Assembly: GCA_026392045.1 (NCBI GenBank)
Contig: JAPLCU010000044.1
Span: 1 to 32,234, forward strand
Direction: 5' to 3'
DNA length: 32,234 nt
From: Armatimonadota bacterium
GTDB lineage: Bacteria > Armatimonadota > UBA5829
Position numbers and translations under genes: made by a program
Notes under the pieces: model-generated
Told to the model about the DNA's origin: nothing
Seen by the model: the letters and a program-made list of their open reading frames with translations, nothing else
Database searches by the model: none
Part shown: positions 6,691-14,499 of the stretch, one piece after another
Numbering within the stretch: position 1 is the first letter of the stretch
Layout of the letters: every line of letters begins with the position of its first letter

Positions 6691-7560
6691 ATGGCCCCTG
6701 CACCGTGGTTCGGGCTTAAGGGAAAGGCCGCGCGCAAGACTGCGAGGCAAAGCATTGATGCTCTGCCGGATGGCCTGTGGACTAAATGCCCGAAATGTAA
6801 TGAAATACTCTTCAATAAAGAATTGGAAAAAAACCTGCGAGTCTGCAATAAATGCGGGTATCACTATAGGCTTCGAGCGAGTGAGCGGCTGGCGATAACC
6901 ATTGATGACGGCACTTTCGTTGAGTTTGATGCCCATCTGGCGCCGGCAAACCCGCTTGATTTTCCGGATTACGATATCTCAATTAAAAAAGACCGCCTCA
7001 AAAGCGGACTAGAAGACGCCATAGTTACCGGCGCAGGCGAAATGGGAGATCACAAGGTCGTCATCGGCGTTGCTGATTTCGCGTTTCGCGGCGGAAGCAT
7101 GGGTGGGGTGGTCGGTGAGAAGATCGTTCGAGCAATGGAATATGCCATTGCCAACAATCTTCCGGTGATAATGTTCACCACATCCGGCGGCGCGAGAATG
7201 CAGGAGGGAATCCTCTCGCTTATGCAGATGGCCAAAACCGCCGCTGCGTGCGCAAAAGTGCATGAGGCCGGTCTGCCCTACATAGTTGTTTTCGCCGACC
7301 CGACCACAGCAGGCGTGCATGCCAGTTATGCATCGCTGGGCGATTTCATTTTCGCTGAACCGGGCGCGCTGGTTGGTTTTGCTGGGGCAAGAGTTGCCCA
7401 GCAGGCTGGGCTGATTCACAGGCCGGACAATTTCCAGACCTCTGAGTTTCAGCTTGAGCACGGAATGATCGACCGGATAGTTCCCCGCAGGGAGATGAAA
7501 TCCACATTGATCAAGATTCTCGATTTCTGCGCGAAGGAGGATGCATCTGATGGCGTCTAG
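6691..7560 (+). CDS. accD: Acetyl-CoA carboxylase carboxyltransferase subunit beta
   Basis: This is a 289-aa AccD, the beta subunit of the carboxyltransferase that moves the carboxyl group from carboxybiotin to acetyl-CoA, the first committed step of fatty-acid synthesis. The N-terminal zinc ribbon is intact: Cys33 and Cys36 (CPKC), Cys52 and Cys55 (CNKC). The crotonase-type core shows the family segments GGSMGGVVGEKI, TTSGGARMQEG, DPTTAGVHASYASLGD and EPGALVGFAGARV. The ATG has a strong RBS (GAGGGAGG). The last 11 bases overlap accA, so the two subunits are probably translationally coupled, matching their alpha2beta2 stoichiometry. The biotin carboxylase and carrier genes are in a separate cluster at 28-30.4 kb. 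Confidence 0.97.
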   Translation: MAPAPWFGLKGKAARKTARQSIDALPDGLWTKCPKCNEILFNKELEKNLRVCNKCGYHYRLRASERLAITIDDGTFVEFDAHLAPANPLDFPDYDISIKKDRLKSGLEDAIVTGAGEMGDHKVVIGVADFAFRGGSMGGVVGEKIVRAMEYAIANNLPVIMFTTSGGARMQEGILSLMQMAKTAAACAKVHEAGLPYIVVFADPTTAGVHASYASLGDFIFAEPGALVGFAGARVAQQAGLIHRPDNFQTSEFQLEHGMIDRIVPRREMKSTLIKILDFCAKEDASDGV

Positions 7561-8551
7561 TGACTGGAATATTTTAGACTTTGAAAAGCCGATTATGGAA
7601 CTCGATGCCCAGATCGCTGAGATCAAGCGCCTTACTATAGAGCGCGGCGAGGACCGATCTGCCGATATCGAAATACTTGAGAAAGACCGCGACAGGCTTC
7701 TGAATGAGATATTCACAAATCTGACCGCTTGGGACAGGGTTTTGCTCGCGAGGCATCCCAGGCGGCCATATACTTTAGACTATGTGCGCGTGATGTTCGA
7801 TGATTTCACCGACCTGCACGGCGACAGGCTATTTGCGGATGACCATGCGATGGTGGGTGGAATCGCAACCCTTGAGGGCAGGCAGGTGATGTGGGTCGGT
7901 CAGCAAAAAGGCCGCAACCTCAAAGAGCGCCAATACCGCAACTTCGGCAGCGCGAAGCCCGAAGGCTATCGCAAGGCTATGAGGCTGATGCATTTGGCGG
8001 AGAAGTTCGGCAAACCGATAATCTGCCTTGTTGACACTCCCGCCGCAGACTGCAGCGTCGGCGCTGAAGAGCGCGGAATCAGCGAAGCTATCGCACGAAA
8101 TCTCATGGAGATGTCTACTCTTAAGACGCCCGTCATCTGCGTGGTGCTGGGCGAGGGCGGCAGCGGCGGCGCGTTGGGAATTGCTGTTGCGAACAAAGTC
8201 ATTATGCTGGAGCATTCGATTTATTCGGTAATTCCCCCGGAAAGCTGCGCAGCTATTCTCTGGCGCGACCCCACCAAGCACAAAGAGATGGCCGAGGCGC
8301 TCAAAATCTCAGCCAAAGACGCTCTAAGGCTCGGCATCATAGACGAGATAATCCCGGAACCAGCCGGCGGCGCGCATCGAAACGTCGACCTGGCCGCCCG
8401 CTATGTTAAAGATGCCATCCTGAAATATCTTGATGAACTCGACAAATTGACCCCAGACGAGCTGGCCGCGCAGCGCTACGATAAGTTCCGCAACATGGGC
8501 GTTTTCGTAGATAGCGCAAAAAAGGCAAAAAAGAAGAAGACTGAGGAATAA
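7550..8551 (+). CDS. accA: Acetyl-CoA carboxylase carboxyltransferase subunit alpha
   Basis: This is a 333-aa AccA, partner of AccD in the carboxyltransferase complex. The start at 7550 (MASSDWNILDFEKP) is preferred over an in-frame ATG at 7541 because AAGGAGG (7534-7540) touches 7541 but lies at a normal 9 bases from 7550. Family landmarks are the N-terminal helix FEKPIMELDAQIAEIKRL, then HPRRPYTLDYV, FTDLHGDR, VGQQKGRNLKE, RNFGSAKPEGYRKAMRLM, the GEGGSGGALGI oxyanion loop and YSVIPPESCAAILW. The length is near the usual ~320 residues, with a Lys-rich C-terminal tail (KKAKKKKTEE). A hairpin with a T-run follows at 8604-8643. Confidence 0.97.
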   Translation: MASSDWNILDFEKPIMELDAQIAEIKRLTIERGEDRSADIEILEKDRDRLLNEIFTNLTAWDRVLLARHPRRPYTLDYVRVMFDDFTDLHGDRLFADDHAMVGGIATLEGRQVMWVGQQKGRNLKERQYRNFGSAKPEGYRKAMRLMHLAEKFGKPIICLVDTPAADCSVGAEERGISEAIARNLMEMSTLKTPVICVVLGEGGSGGALGIAVANKVIMLEHSIYSVIPPESCAAILWRDPTKHKEMAEALKISAKDALRLGIIDEIIPEPAGGAHRNVDLAARYVKDAILKYLDELDKLTPDELAAQRYDKFRNMGVFVDSAKKAKKKKTEE

Positions 8552-8574
8552 TCGTTATCTTGGGATTTCGGTTT

Positions 8575-8643
8575 CCATGTTCGGGCGGAATCTTAACCAT
8601 GTTCGGGCGGAATCTCTGATCCGCCCGTCCCAGATATTTTTTT
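8575..8643 (+). terminator. REP-like repeat copy 2, doubling as accA terminator
   Basis: CCATGTTCGGGCGGAATCT occurs twice (8575-8593 and 8597-8615). The second copy forms an 8-bp stem CGGGCGGA (8604-8611) with TCCGCCCG (8620-8627), followed shortly by a T-run (8637-8643). Read on the minus strand it has the same order as the copies at 5406 and 22964: palindrome, then a CCGCCCGAACA edge, then a tandem duplication. It may work as the Rho-independent terminator of accDA. Confidence 0.7.
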
Positions 8644-8699
8644 GAAATACATCTTACGGGATATTCCTGCATGGTATAATGTGCTGTGAGGGTGACGCT

Positions 8700-8888
8700 A
8701 TGACTGAAAAAATCGAATTTCTTGTTGATGAAAAAGGCAGGCGTAAGTCTGTTCTGATGAGCTATCGGACTTACATGGAGCTGATGCAAGACATCGAAGA
8801 TCTGCGCGTAAAGATGGAGCGCAGTGAAGAGACTCCGGAAGATTTCGATAAAGTTCTGAAGGAACTCAATAATGCCGGACGTTTATAG
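8700..8888 (+). CDS. Type II antitoxin, Phd/YefM- or RelB-like
   Basis: This is a 62-aa acidic protein starting at the ATG at 8700, with a GAGGGTG ribosome binding site. The N-terminal half (KIEFLVDEKGRRKSVLMSYRTYMELM) has the short beta strand and helix typical of Phd/YefM-type antitoxins. Next comes DIEDLRVKMERSEETPEDFDKVLKEL, the acidic toxin-binding tail seen in RelB/Phd partners of RelE toxins. The last 17 bases overlap the start of a relE-type reading frame in the usual antitoxin-toxin order, but that toxin is broken. The antitoxin itself looks intact and may still autoregulate or neutralise a related toxin encoded elsewhere. The exact antitoxin family is not certain. Confidence 0.8.
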   Translation: MTEKIEFLVDEKGRRKSVLMSYRTYMELMQDIEDLRVKMERSEETPEDFDKVLKELNNAGRL

Positions 8889-9013
8889 AATCACCATTCT
8901 GCCGTCCGCTCGACGCGAGTTTGAATCTCTTCATGATCCTCTGCGACGTAAATGACACCCAGAAAACCGTCAATGTTTACCGAATCCGGCACCGCGGAAG
9001 GGCATATTCATAG
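8872..9013 (+). pseudogene. Decayed RelE-type toxin with internal deletion
   Basis: From the ATG at 8872 the frame reads MPDVYRITILPSARREFESL and then HDPLRRK before a stop at 8953-8955. This is a typical RelE/ParE N-terminus. In the +1 frame from 8942 the sequence reads DVNDTQKTVNVYRIRHRGRA and YS, then stop (9011-9013), which is the C-terminal end of the same family (compare the usual YEVDDE-KTVTV-RI-HRREAY). The two ends are directly joined, so about 40 codons carrying most of the catalytic fold are missing and the frame has shifted. The toxin cannot be functional. The antitoxin upstream survives, consistent with selective loss of the toxin. Confidence 0.85.
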
Positions 9014-9063
9014 CTTTGTTATTCGGAACAGCCCTGTCCCGAAATCTCTGTGCATGCGGCGTT

Positions 9064-9085
9064 ATCGGGACAAGGGTGTCCCGAT
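9064..9085. repeat. Hairpin between relE remnant and MFS gene
   Basis: ATCGGGACA (9064-9072) and TGTCCCGAT (9077-9085) form a perfect 9-bp stem with an AGGG loop. A partial copy of one arm (CTGTCCCGAAAT) stands at about 9034-9045. It may serve as the 3' end of the MFS transcript (minus strand), although no U-run follows. It resembles the CGGGAAA hairpin at 19723-19748. Confidence 0.6.
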
Positions 9086-9130
9086 ACAACAATATATTGA
9101 GAACTTAAGAGGACGCTGATTCCCATATTC

Positions 9131-10501
9131 CTACCCCGCCCCTGCTTTCAAAGTAGACAAAGCCGCCCCAACTGCGCTGAACACAGCGGATGCCAGCATC
9201 GCAGCCTTGAGACCCTCCAGAGTGAACTGCGGCGAGACCGATGCGATAATCGCTCCGGCTATTGCCATCCCGCTCACCATGCCCAGATTGCGCACCAGCG
9301 CGACCGTCCCAGAAGCCACCCCAAGGTCCTGGCGCTTCACCGAACCCATTATCGAGCTCGAATTTGGAGATGTGAATACCGCCGAACCAAAACTCGCCAA
9401 TACCAGCCTCCAGATGACATCAAACCAGGTCGAGGTTGGGGTGAGCGTTCGAATAGAAAGAAGCCCAACTGTCAACAGAACCAATCCGACGGTAGTAAGC
9501 GCCCGTGAGCCGAATCTATCAGAAAGCGAACCTGCCACCGGAGCAACCACCACAAGCGTCAACGGCCCGAAAGCAAGCGTCAGCCCGAGCCTGTCCGGCG
9601 CATAACCCAGAACATATTTCAGATAAAATGGAATGAGTAAAGAAACCGGCATTATGGCGGCATAATTTGCCCAACCCGTTATGCAGCCAAGCGAGAATGT
9701 GCGGTTATTGAAAAGTTTCAGGTCCAGAATGGGGTTTGCCACCCGCTTTTCAACAATCACAAAAGCCGCCGTAAGGATGACTCCCAACGTGAAGAGCGAT
9801 ATCGCGCCTATCTTTCCAAGATGGTGGTGTTGAGTAAGCGCCAGCGTGACAGCCGCCAAAGCAAGCGCCATGAGCGCCGCTCCGGTCAAATCCAATTTGC
9901 CATCTCTGCGGCTATCGAACCCTCGAATCTTCGTCATAAGAAGCATTGTCAAGACAAGCCCTATCGGAACGTTAATATAAAACATCCAGCGCCAGGATGC
10001 GTATTTGAGAATCAATCCTCCGACAACAGGGCCAGCGCACAAGCCCATCGCCACAGACATGCCTATGAAGCCCATAGCCTTTCCGCGCTGGTTGTCGGGA
10101 AAGGCCTCTGTAACCATCGCAGGTCCCGCTGCCATCATTATCGCGGAACCAATCGCCTGGATCGCCCTTGCGGCTATCAGCATGATGGCCGTCATAGAAA
10201 ACCCACACAAGATAGAACTCAGCACAAAGCTGATAATTCCCCACTCATACATTCGGCGCCTGCCGCAGATGTCACCAAGCTTGCCAAGGGGCAAGAGAAG
10301 AATGGTTACGACCAGTGTATAGGCCAGCGCAAACCATTGGCTGGTTAAATCGGAGGTTCTTAATTCGATTCGAAGCGATGGCAGGGCCGCCATTACGATA
10401 CTAACATCCAGAGTGCTCATGAATGTCCCAATACTCACCAACCCCAACACGAGCCAACACTGAGAATGAGCGCCATGATCTGAAACCCGATTATTATCCA
10501 T
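9131..10501 (-). CDS. MFS exporter, DHA2 (EmrB/QacA) type
   Basis: This is a 456-aa polytopic membrane protein of the major facilitator superfamily, likely a proton-driven efflux pump. Signature segments are STLDVSIVMAALPSL in TM1, motif A GKLGDICGRRRMYEWG after TM2, and motif C GPVVGGLILKYASWRWMFYI with NVPIG in TM5, which is characteristic of the DHA2 drug:H+ antiporters. A second motif-A-like loop (GSLSDRFGSRAL) lies in the C-terminal half. The length and hydrophobic blocks suggest 12-14 helices. No TetR/MarR regulator or membrane-fusion gene is adjacent, so the substrate cannot be inferred. The ATG at 10501 lacks a clear Shine-Dalgarno, so the start is the least certain part. The gene is divergent from the small ORF at 10720. 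Confidence 0.93.
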   Translation of the reverse strand: MDNNRVSDHGAHSQCWLVLGLVSIGTFMSTLDVSIVMAALPSLRIELRTSDLTSQWFALAYTLVVTILLLPLGKLGDICGRRRMYEWGIISFVLSSILCGFSMTAIMLIAARAIQAIGSAIMMAAGPAMVTEAFPDNQRGKAMGFIGMSVAMGLCAGPVVGGLILKYASWRWMFYINVPIGLVLTMLLMTKIRGFDSRRDGKLDLTGAALMALALAAVTLALTQHHHLGKIGAISLFTLGVILTAAFVIVEKRVANPILDLKLFNNRTFSLGCITGWANYAAIMPVSLLIPFYLKYVLGYAPDRLGLTLAFGPLTLVVVAPVAGSLSDRFGSRALTTVGLVLLTVGLLSIRTLTPTSTWFDVIWRLVLASFGSAVFTSPNSSSIMGSVKRQDLGVASGTVALVRNLGMVSGMAIAGAIIASVSPQFTLEGLKAAMLASAVFSAVGAALSTLKAGAG

Positions 10502-10603
10502 AGATCAATGATAATCGCTTTTGCCTCAGATTGGAAGAGATCACAGGATATTAGCAGCAATTAGCGATTTGAAAATGCGCGGCGCAGTGTAACGTCATAA
10601 ATA

Positions 10604-10633
10604 TTGCAGCTATTCACATTGTTGTACTATAAT
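10604..10633 (+). promoter_or_regulatory. Promoter of the 52-aa ORF
   Basis: TTGCAG (10604-10609) and a perfect TATAAT (10628-10633) are separated by 18 bases. The leader from about 10640 to 10719 contains overlapping short inverted repeats (GGAACA/TGTTCC at about 10647-10666, and GCCGG/CCGGG flanking 10690-10705) just ahead of the ribosome binding site. Confidence 0.6.
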
Positions 10634-10719
10634 AATTTTGGCGAACCGGAACAGTTCGGGTTGTTCCATCGTCAAAGAAAGTGGTTGCCGGCACCGCCTA
10701 CCGGGGGAGTGAGCAAGAG

Positions 10720-10878
10720 ATGGCAATTGTCAATCTGTACAGCCTGCTCCGCGAACCGACATATCGGTTGACGGACAAAGCGGCATTTACTCAGGCGATC
10801 TCCAGAATCTCTGCTATACAAAGTAAGAGAGAGAAAGAGGCCGCTCAGCCGCCCAGGGAAAGGCAGAAAGAAGCCTGA
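10720..10878 (+). CDS. 52-aa hypothetical protein
   Basis: This is a 52-residue charged protein reading MAIVNLYSLLREPTYRLTDK, then a helix-prone middle (AAFTQAISRISAIQSKREKE) and a Pro/Arg/Lys-rich tail. I recognise no family. A start at 10720 is preferred over the GTG at 10681 because GGGGGAG lies 10 bases upstream. It is an isolated transcription unit: a good sigma70 promoter at 10604-10633, an 80-base structured leader and a perfect intrinsic terminator at 10897-10932. That is strong evidence that the segment is expressed. The product could be this small basic protein, or the transcript might itself be functional as RNA. Confidence 0.65.
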   Translation: MAIVNLYSLLREPTYRLTDKAAFTQAISRISAIQSKREKEAAQPPRERQKEA

Positions 10879-10896
10879 TCTGGCGCAAAGTAAGAT

Positions 10897-10932
10897 GAGG
10901 AGAGGATGAGCAGATCCTCTCCTCGTTCTTTT
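10897..10932 (+). terminator. Intrinsic terminator
   Basis: GAGGAGAGGAT (10897-10907) and ATCCTCTCCTC (10914-10924) form a perfect 11-bp stem with a GAGCAG loop, followed by GTTCTTTT. It ends the transcript of the 52-aa ORF. Confidence 0.9.
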
Positions 10933-10984
10933 GCACCCCCCTCACAACCATTCCTAAAAAAATTAAATATTTTTGCATTAGCCC

Positions 10985-11013
10985 TTGACAAACGGCTCAT
11001 TCGCAGGTATAAC
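10985..11013 (+). promoter_or_regulatory. Strong sigma70 promoter of TIGR03790 gene
   Basis: A perfect TTGACA (10985-10990), a 17-base spacer and TATAAC (11008-11013). Transcription would start near 11020, about 30 bases before the ATG at 11052. A very similar TTGACAA box opens the PEP-CTERM unit at 13173, so the two units may be expressed together. Confidence 0.8.
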
Positions 11014-11051
11014 TCAATAAGTATTAGTCATGTGACCACGAAGTATTACAA

Positions 11052-13142
11052 ATGCTGGGGCTATTAGCTATGTTCATTCATGTCAGGCGCCTCGCCATGT
11101 ATTATCCAAGCCTTTTGCTATGCTTATTCCTACCGTTTCTGGCTCCAAACATAGCCAACGCCGGTGGGGGGCAGAAGAATGTAATGGTGGTGCGTAATTT
11201 AGATAGTCTCACCTCTATGCAGATTGCCAACTACTACATTGCCAAGCGCCACATCCCTCCAGAGAATATCTGCAATATTCACGCAAGCACGGCAGAGCTT
11301 ATTACGCAAGCTCAGTGCATAGAGCAGTTGATCACACCCATTCGAGCGTTTCTTAGCAATCCCGCCATCGCGGACAAAATCGATTACATCGTTCTCACGA
11401 AGGACATGCCTCTTGCTGCAAATTATGGTTATTCGAGCGGCCCATTATCTGTAGCAAGCATTCTGACCTGCGTAGGCGAACCGACTCTTACTCAATACAT
11501 CCGAAACCCCTACGGCCCTACGGCGTTATCTCCCGTGGAAATTGCTTTCTCGCATCAGCTCACTCTCGAAGGCAAGCGCCTTTACCTCGTGACTCGCTTA
11601 GATGCTTTCACGAAGGAAGAAGTTCTGGAAATGATTGACCGCAGCCTGGCAGCTTCTTCCAGCGGGTCTATACTACTTGATGCCCAATTGCACTCGAGCC
11701 TACCGCCCTGCAACAAAATTCTCAACGGCAGGATACAAAACGCAAACACCATCTTACAGTTAAAGGAATTACCCACTATCTACGATGAGACCACCGCGTT
11801 CATCGGCAACCGCACTAATCTTATCGGGTACTTCAGTTGGGGCAGCAACGACAGCGCCTACACCTCAGCGGCATACAAGAGCAATACATTTCTGCCGGGT
11901 TCGATCGCGGATACATTCGTCTCTACCAGCGCGCGAACATTTTTCCCGACGACTTCGGGGCAGTCTCTTATAGCTGATCTGATCACATCCGGCGCATGCG
12001 GTGTGTCTGGATATGTTTCAGAACCATACACTCAGTTTTCTACGTACCCTAACGTGCTTTTTGATAGATATTCCATAGGCTATAATATGGCGGAGAGCTT
12101 TTTTGCGGCAATGCCAGAGCTTTTCTGGAAATCGGTGGTGATTGGTGACCCGCTTATGGCTCCGTATGCTAGGCCTCCGATTGTTTATGTGAATGCTTCT
12201 TCTCTGCCTTCTGGCAGCAATGCTGGCCTCAAGTCGCTTTCTGGCAGCAATGATGTTACCATTTCACTCACTGGCAGCGATGCTGTTCTCAGCGCCACGC
12301 CGGATATTTCGGCTAGTGTTTCAAAAGTAGACTTTTACTTTGATGATAAATTTATCGGGACCAGTACGGTGGCCCCATTCTCGGTAGTTCTTGACACCAC
12401 CACCTACGCGGTAGGGAATCATCACGTAGATGTTACTGCTTACGAAAATAGCCCCGTCGCAACGCAGGGCTACGCGGCTGCAACCGTAGCCATAAGCAAC
12501 CCGGTATCCGTTATGTCCAAAGTTCCTGATGCTTACCACAGCGCTGATGGGCAAGGTGTCAGGACGGTATCAATGATAGTTACCGCTGGAGCTGCGGAGC
12601 TCGGCGGAGAAGAATTTTACATTCAAGATGCCAACCGAGCGGGCGGAATTCGTGTGATCAGCAACACAGAAGTTGAGGAAGGCGATTGGGTCACCGTACA
12701 TGGTGAAATGACGACCCAATCGGGGGAACGCAGCATTGCGGCATCGAGCGTAGAAGTGGGCAAACATCAAATAACGCCCACGCGGCCCATTTTTATATGC
12801 AACAGAGCGGTTGGCGGAGAGGATTTGTGCAACCAAACCAAGGGAGTGACAAATGGCAAAGGCTTACGGAACATTGGGCTGCTGATCAAGACTTTGGGTA
12901 AGGTCACTTATGTTGGAAACACAAACGAGCCATTCTTCTATATAGATGACGGCAGTAATCTGCACGATCCCTCCGGTTACACGGGTCTGCGTATCCTTTG
13001 CCGCGGCATCTCCAAACCCCTGTATGGTTCATTTGTGTCGATTACCGGGATAAGCAGTTGCTTCGTTTTTGATGCTTGCGTGGCTCCTGCTGTGAAAATA
13101 AGAACTATCAGAGATATAACTGTGCTCAAATTGCCGGTATAA
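11052..13142 (+). CDS. TIGR03790-family secreted protein with Ig-like and OB-like domains
   Basis: This is a 696-aa exported protein. Residues 1-37 hold a signal peptide ending in FLAPNIANA; the start could also be at 11070 or 11097, and none has a good RBS. Residues ~38-375 match the TIGR03790 family seen in Planctomycetes and relatives (NVMVVRNLDSLTSMQIANYY, the IDYIVLTKDMPL strand, GYFSWGSND, TSGACGVSGYVSEPY and the FWKSVVIGDPLMAPY ending). Its biochemical role is not established. Residues 387-416 are three 10-residue repeats beginning S/T-G-S-N/D. Residues ~422-480 look like an Ig-like domain (KVDFYFDDKFIGTSTVAPFS). Residues ~490-600 resemble an OB-fold domain (GGEEFYIQDANRAGGIRV, EEGDWVTVHGEM). 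The gene precedes two PEP-CTERM genes, so a surface role is likely. Confidence 0.87.
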   Translation: MLGLLAMFIHVRRLAMYYPSLLLCLFLPFLAPNIANAGGGQKNVMVVRNLDSLTSMQIANYYIAKRHIPPENICNIHASTAELITQAQCIEQLITPIRAFLSNPAIADKIDYIVLTKDMPLAANYGYSSGPLSVASILTCVGEPTLTQYIRNPYGPTALSPVEIAFSHQLTLEGKRLYLVTRLDAFTKEEVLEMIDRSLAASSSGSILLDAQLHSSLPPCNKILNGRIQNANTILQLKELPTIYDETTAFIGNRTNLIGYFSWGSNDSAYTSAAYKSNTFLPGSIADTFVSTSARTFFPTTSGQSLIADLITSGACGVSGYVSEPYTQFSTYPNVLFDRYSIGYNMAESFFAAMPELFWKSVVIGDPLMAPYARPPIVYVNASSLPSGSNAGLKSLSGSNDVTISLTGSDAVLSATPDISASVSKVDFYFDDKFIGTSTVAPFSVVLDTTTYAVGNHHVDVTAYENSPVATQGYAAATVAISNPVSVMSKVPDAYHSADGQGVRTVSMIVTAGAAELGGEEFYIQDANRAGGIRVISNTEVEEGDWVTVHGEMTTQSGERSIAASSVEVGKHQITPTRPIFICNRAVGGEDLCNQTKGVTNGKGLRNIGLLIKTLGKVTYVGNTNEPFFYIDDGSNLHDPSGYTGLRILCRGISKPLYGSFVSITGISSCFVFDACVAPAVKIRTIRDITVLKLPV

Positions 13143-13172
13143 AAAATATTTTGTTTTTTTTGAAAATAGGAC

Positions 13173-13201
13173 TTGACAAGCGCTATATACTAGGATAAAC
13201 T
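13173..13201 (+). promoter_or_regulatory. Promoter of PEP-CTERM pair
   Basis: A perfect TTGACA (13173-13178) followed after 17 bases by TAAACT (13196-13201); read one base earlier, it is ATAAAC with a 16-base spacer. It stands just after a T-rich stretch (about 13150-13161) that may end the previous transcript. No sigma54-type TGGC...TGC element was seen. Confidence 0.6.
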
Positions 13202-13207
13202 ACAGTC

Positions 13208-13370
13208 AGAAGTCATGCTTGCATGTAAATCTGTCGGTCAGGCGCAGGCTGGACAGTAAAGAGAAATGAGCGCAAAACAAAGCGGTGATGCTTAGGCATT
13301 CAAACCGCTATCACAATACAGAAGTGCATAAGCAGCATCTCATTTATGCATGTTCTTGGAAGGAGACGAG
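13208..13370 (+). promoter_or_regulatory. Long structured 5' leader of PEP-CTERM unit
   Basis: About 160 bases of untranslated leader separate the promoter from the ATG at 13371. It can form a hairpin AGCGGT/ACCGCT (13281-13286 with 13304-13309) enclosing ATGC-TTAG-GCAT, and another, TGCATAA/TTATGCA (13325-13331 with 13344-13350), just upstream of AAGGAGA. It matches no riboswitch class I know. It may be a regulatory leader or a small RNA. Confidence 0.4.
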
Positions 13371-13916
13371 ATGAAAAACAAATTCAGACTGCCTCATGTA
13401 TTAACCGCTGCGATCATTGTTGCTATAGCTCTGAGCGTCCCCGCAAGTGCATTAACATTAGACACCACACTAACGGGCTACTTGGGTGCAGGCAATGTTG
13501 ATGTTCATGCCGTAGTTACAAAGACCGCCAACATCTACGACTACAACTACACGATTTCCTATGTTACTGGCGCTACTCTCCATTTGTTTGGCATAGCAAA
13601 TGACAGTGGCGTAAGTTACTTCGATGCTGCAAACAATGGCGGTTTTATCAATCCTGAGTACAATGCACTTGATGCGTATGCGGATATTGAGTGGCTTGGA
13701 AGTGCAATCGAGGCTGGCCAGTCAAGAACATTCTCATATCAATCGGAATATGCACCTATGGACATCACTGTCTACGCCTATGCGCTTAATAGCGCCGGTT
13801 ATGCAGAGGGAGATACTCTTGGAATGGGCGCCATGATTCCCGAACCGAGCAGCATTCTTGCCTTGGCGCTCGGCCTCACGGGCTGCGCACCGTTTGTTAT
13901 AAGACGCAAGAAATAA
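13371..13916 (+). CDS. PEP-CTERM sorting-domain protein 1
   Basis: This is a 181-aa exported protein starting at the ATG at 13371 (AAGGAGACGAG upstream; an earlier in-frame ATG at 13350 is not favoured). Residues 1-28 are a signal peptide (HVLTAAIIVAIALSVPASA). The mature region is short and beta-rich with many Tyr and Asn and no enzyme motif. The C-terminus has the complete tripartite sorting signal: the IPEPSS motif, the helix ILALALGLTGCAPFVI and the basic tail RRKK. PEP-CTERM proteins are processed by an exosortase (EpsH family) and are typically surface or exopolysaccharide associated. No exosortase is in the window. It forms a unit with the second PEP-CTERM gene 27 bases downstream. Confidence 0.9.
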   Translation: MKNKFRLPHVLTAAIIVAIALSVPASALTLDTTLTGYLGAGNVDVHAVVTKTANIYDYNYTISYVTGATLHLFGIANDSGVSYFDAANNGGFINPEYNALDAYADIEWLGSAIEAGQSRTFSYQSEYAPMDITVYAYALNSAGYAEGDTLGMGAMIPEPSSILALALGLTGCAPFVIRRKK

Positions 13917-13943
13917 TATTAGTTGGAGAATAGGGGAAAGGAA

Positions 13944-14474
13944 ATGAGCAGAAGAATTGGGGCAATACTTAAATTAGTCTTAACTATAGGATTAGCTGTT
14001 TTTGTAGCTTCTATGGTTTCTGCAACATTAAACCCGCTGACTACCACCTTGACCAGTAGTTATGGTTTTTCGGATGAACTAACAGCCACTGTAACATACT
14101 CTGGCGGGTTGTACCATTATTTGTATGAGCTTTCTTATTTCCAGTCATACAATTCAGGTGCGTTGACTTTGTTTTCTATCAACAAACCGATAGGCGCTGT
14201 CCAGACAAATGCAGGAAATGACAAAGGTTTTATTAACCAACCTAGCGAGAACTCTATTCTTTGGTCTGGGAGCGCTTCGGTCGGTCAGATATGCACGTTC
14301 TGGTTTGATTCGATACATTCATATACAACGGTTGGCGTTACGCTCAAGGGGGGCAAATTTGCATCAGGAGACACCCTTGGTTTGATAATTCCTGAGCCTG
14401 GCGTCATAGCTTCTCTTGCAATCGGCATGACCGGACTACTGGGTTTTGCTTTAAGAAAGCGCAGTTCAAAATAA
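13944..14474 (+). CDS. PEP-CTERM sorting-domain protein 2
   Basis: This is a 176-aa paralogue-like neighbour of the preceding gene. The ATG at 13944 is preceded by AGGGGAAAGGAA; a TTG frame extension from 13923 is unlikely. It has a signal peptide (LVLTIGLAVFVASMVSA), a beta-rich Ser/Thr/Tyr-rich mature part of about 110 residues and a C-terminal sorting signal IPEPG-VIASLAIGMTGLLGFAL-RKRSSK. Both proteins share the order Tyr-rich strand, LTLFSI/LHLFGI, NDKGFINQ/NNGGFINP, then FASGDTLG/YAEGDTLG just before the PEP motif. They therefore probably arose by duplication. An intrinsic terminator follows at 14500. Function beyond surface sorting is unknown. Confidence 0.9.
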   Translation: MSRRIGAILKLVLTIGLAVFVASMVSATLNPLTTTLTSSYGFSDELTATVTYSGGLYHYLYELSYFQSYNSGALTLFSINKPIGAVQTNAGNDKGFINQPSENSILWSGSASVGQICTFWFDSIHSYTTVGVTLKGGKFASGDTLGLIIPEPGVIASLAIGMTGLLGFALRKRSSK

Positions 14475-14499
14475 TAGAATATTGATTCCGATTATCATT

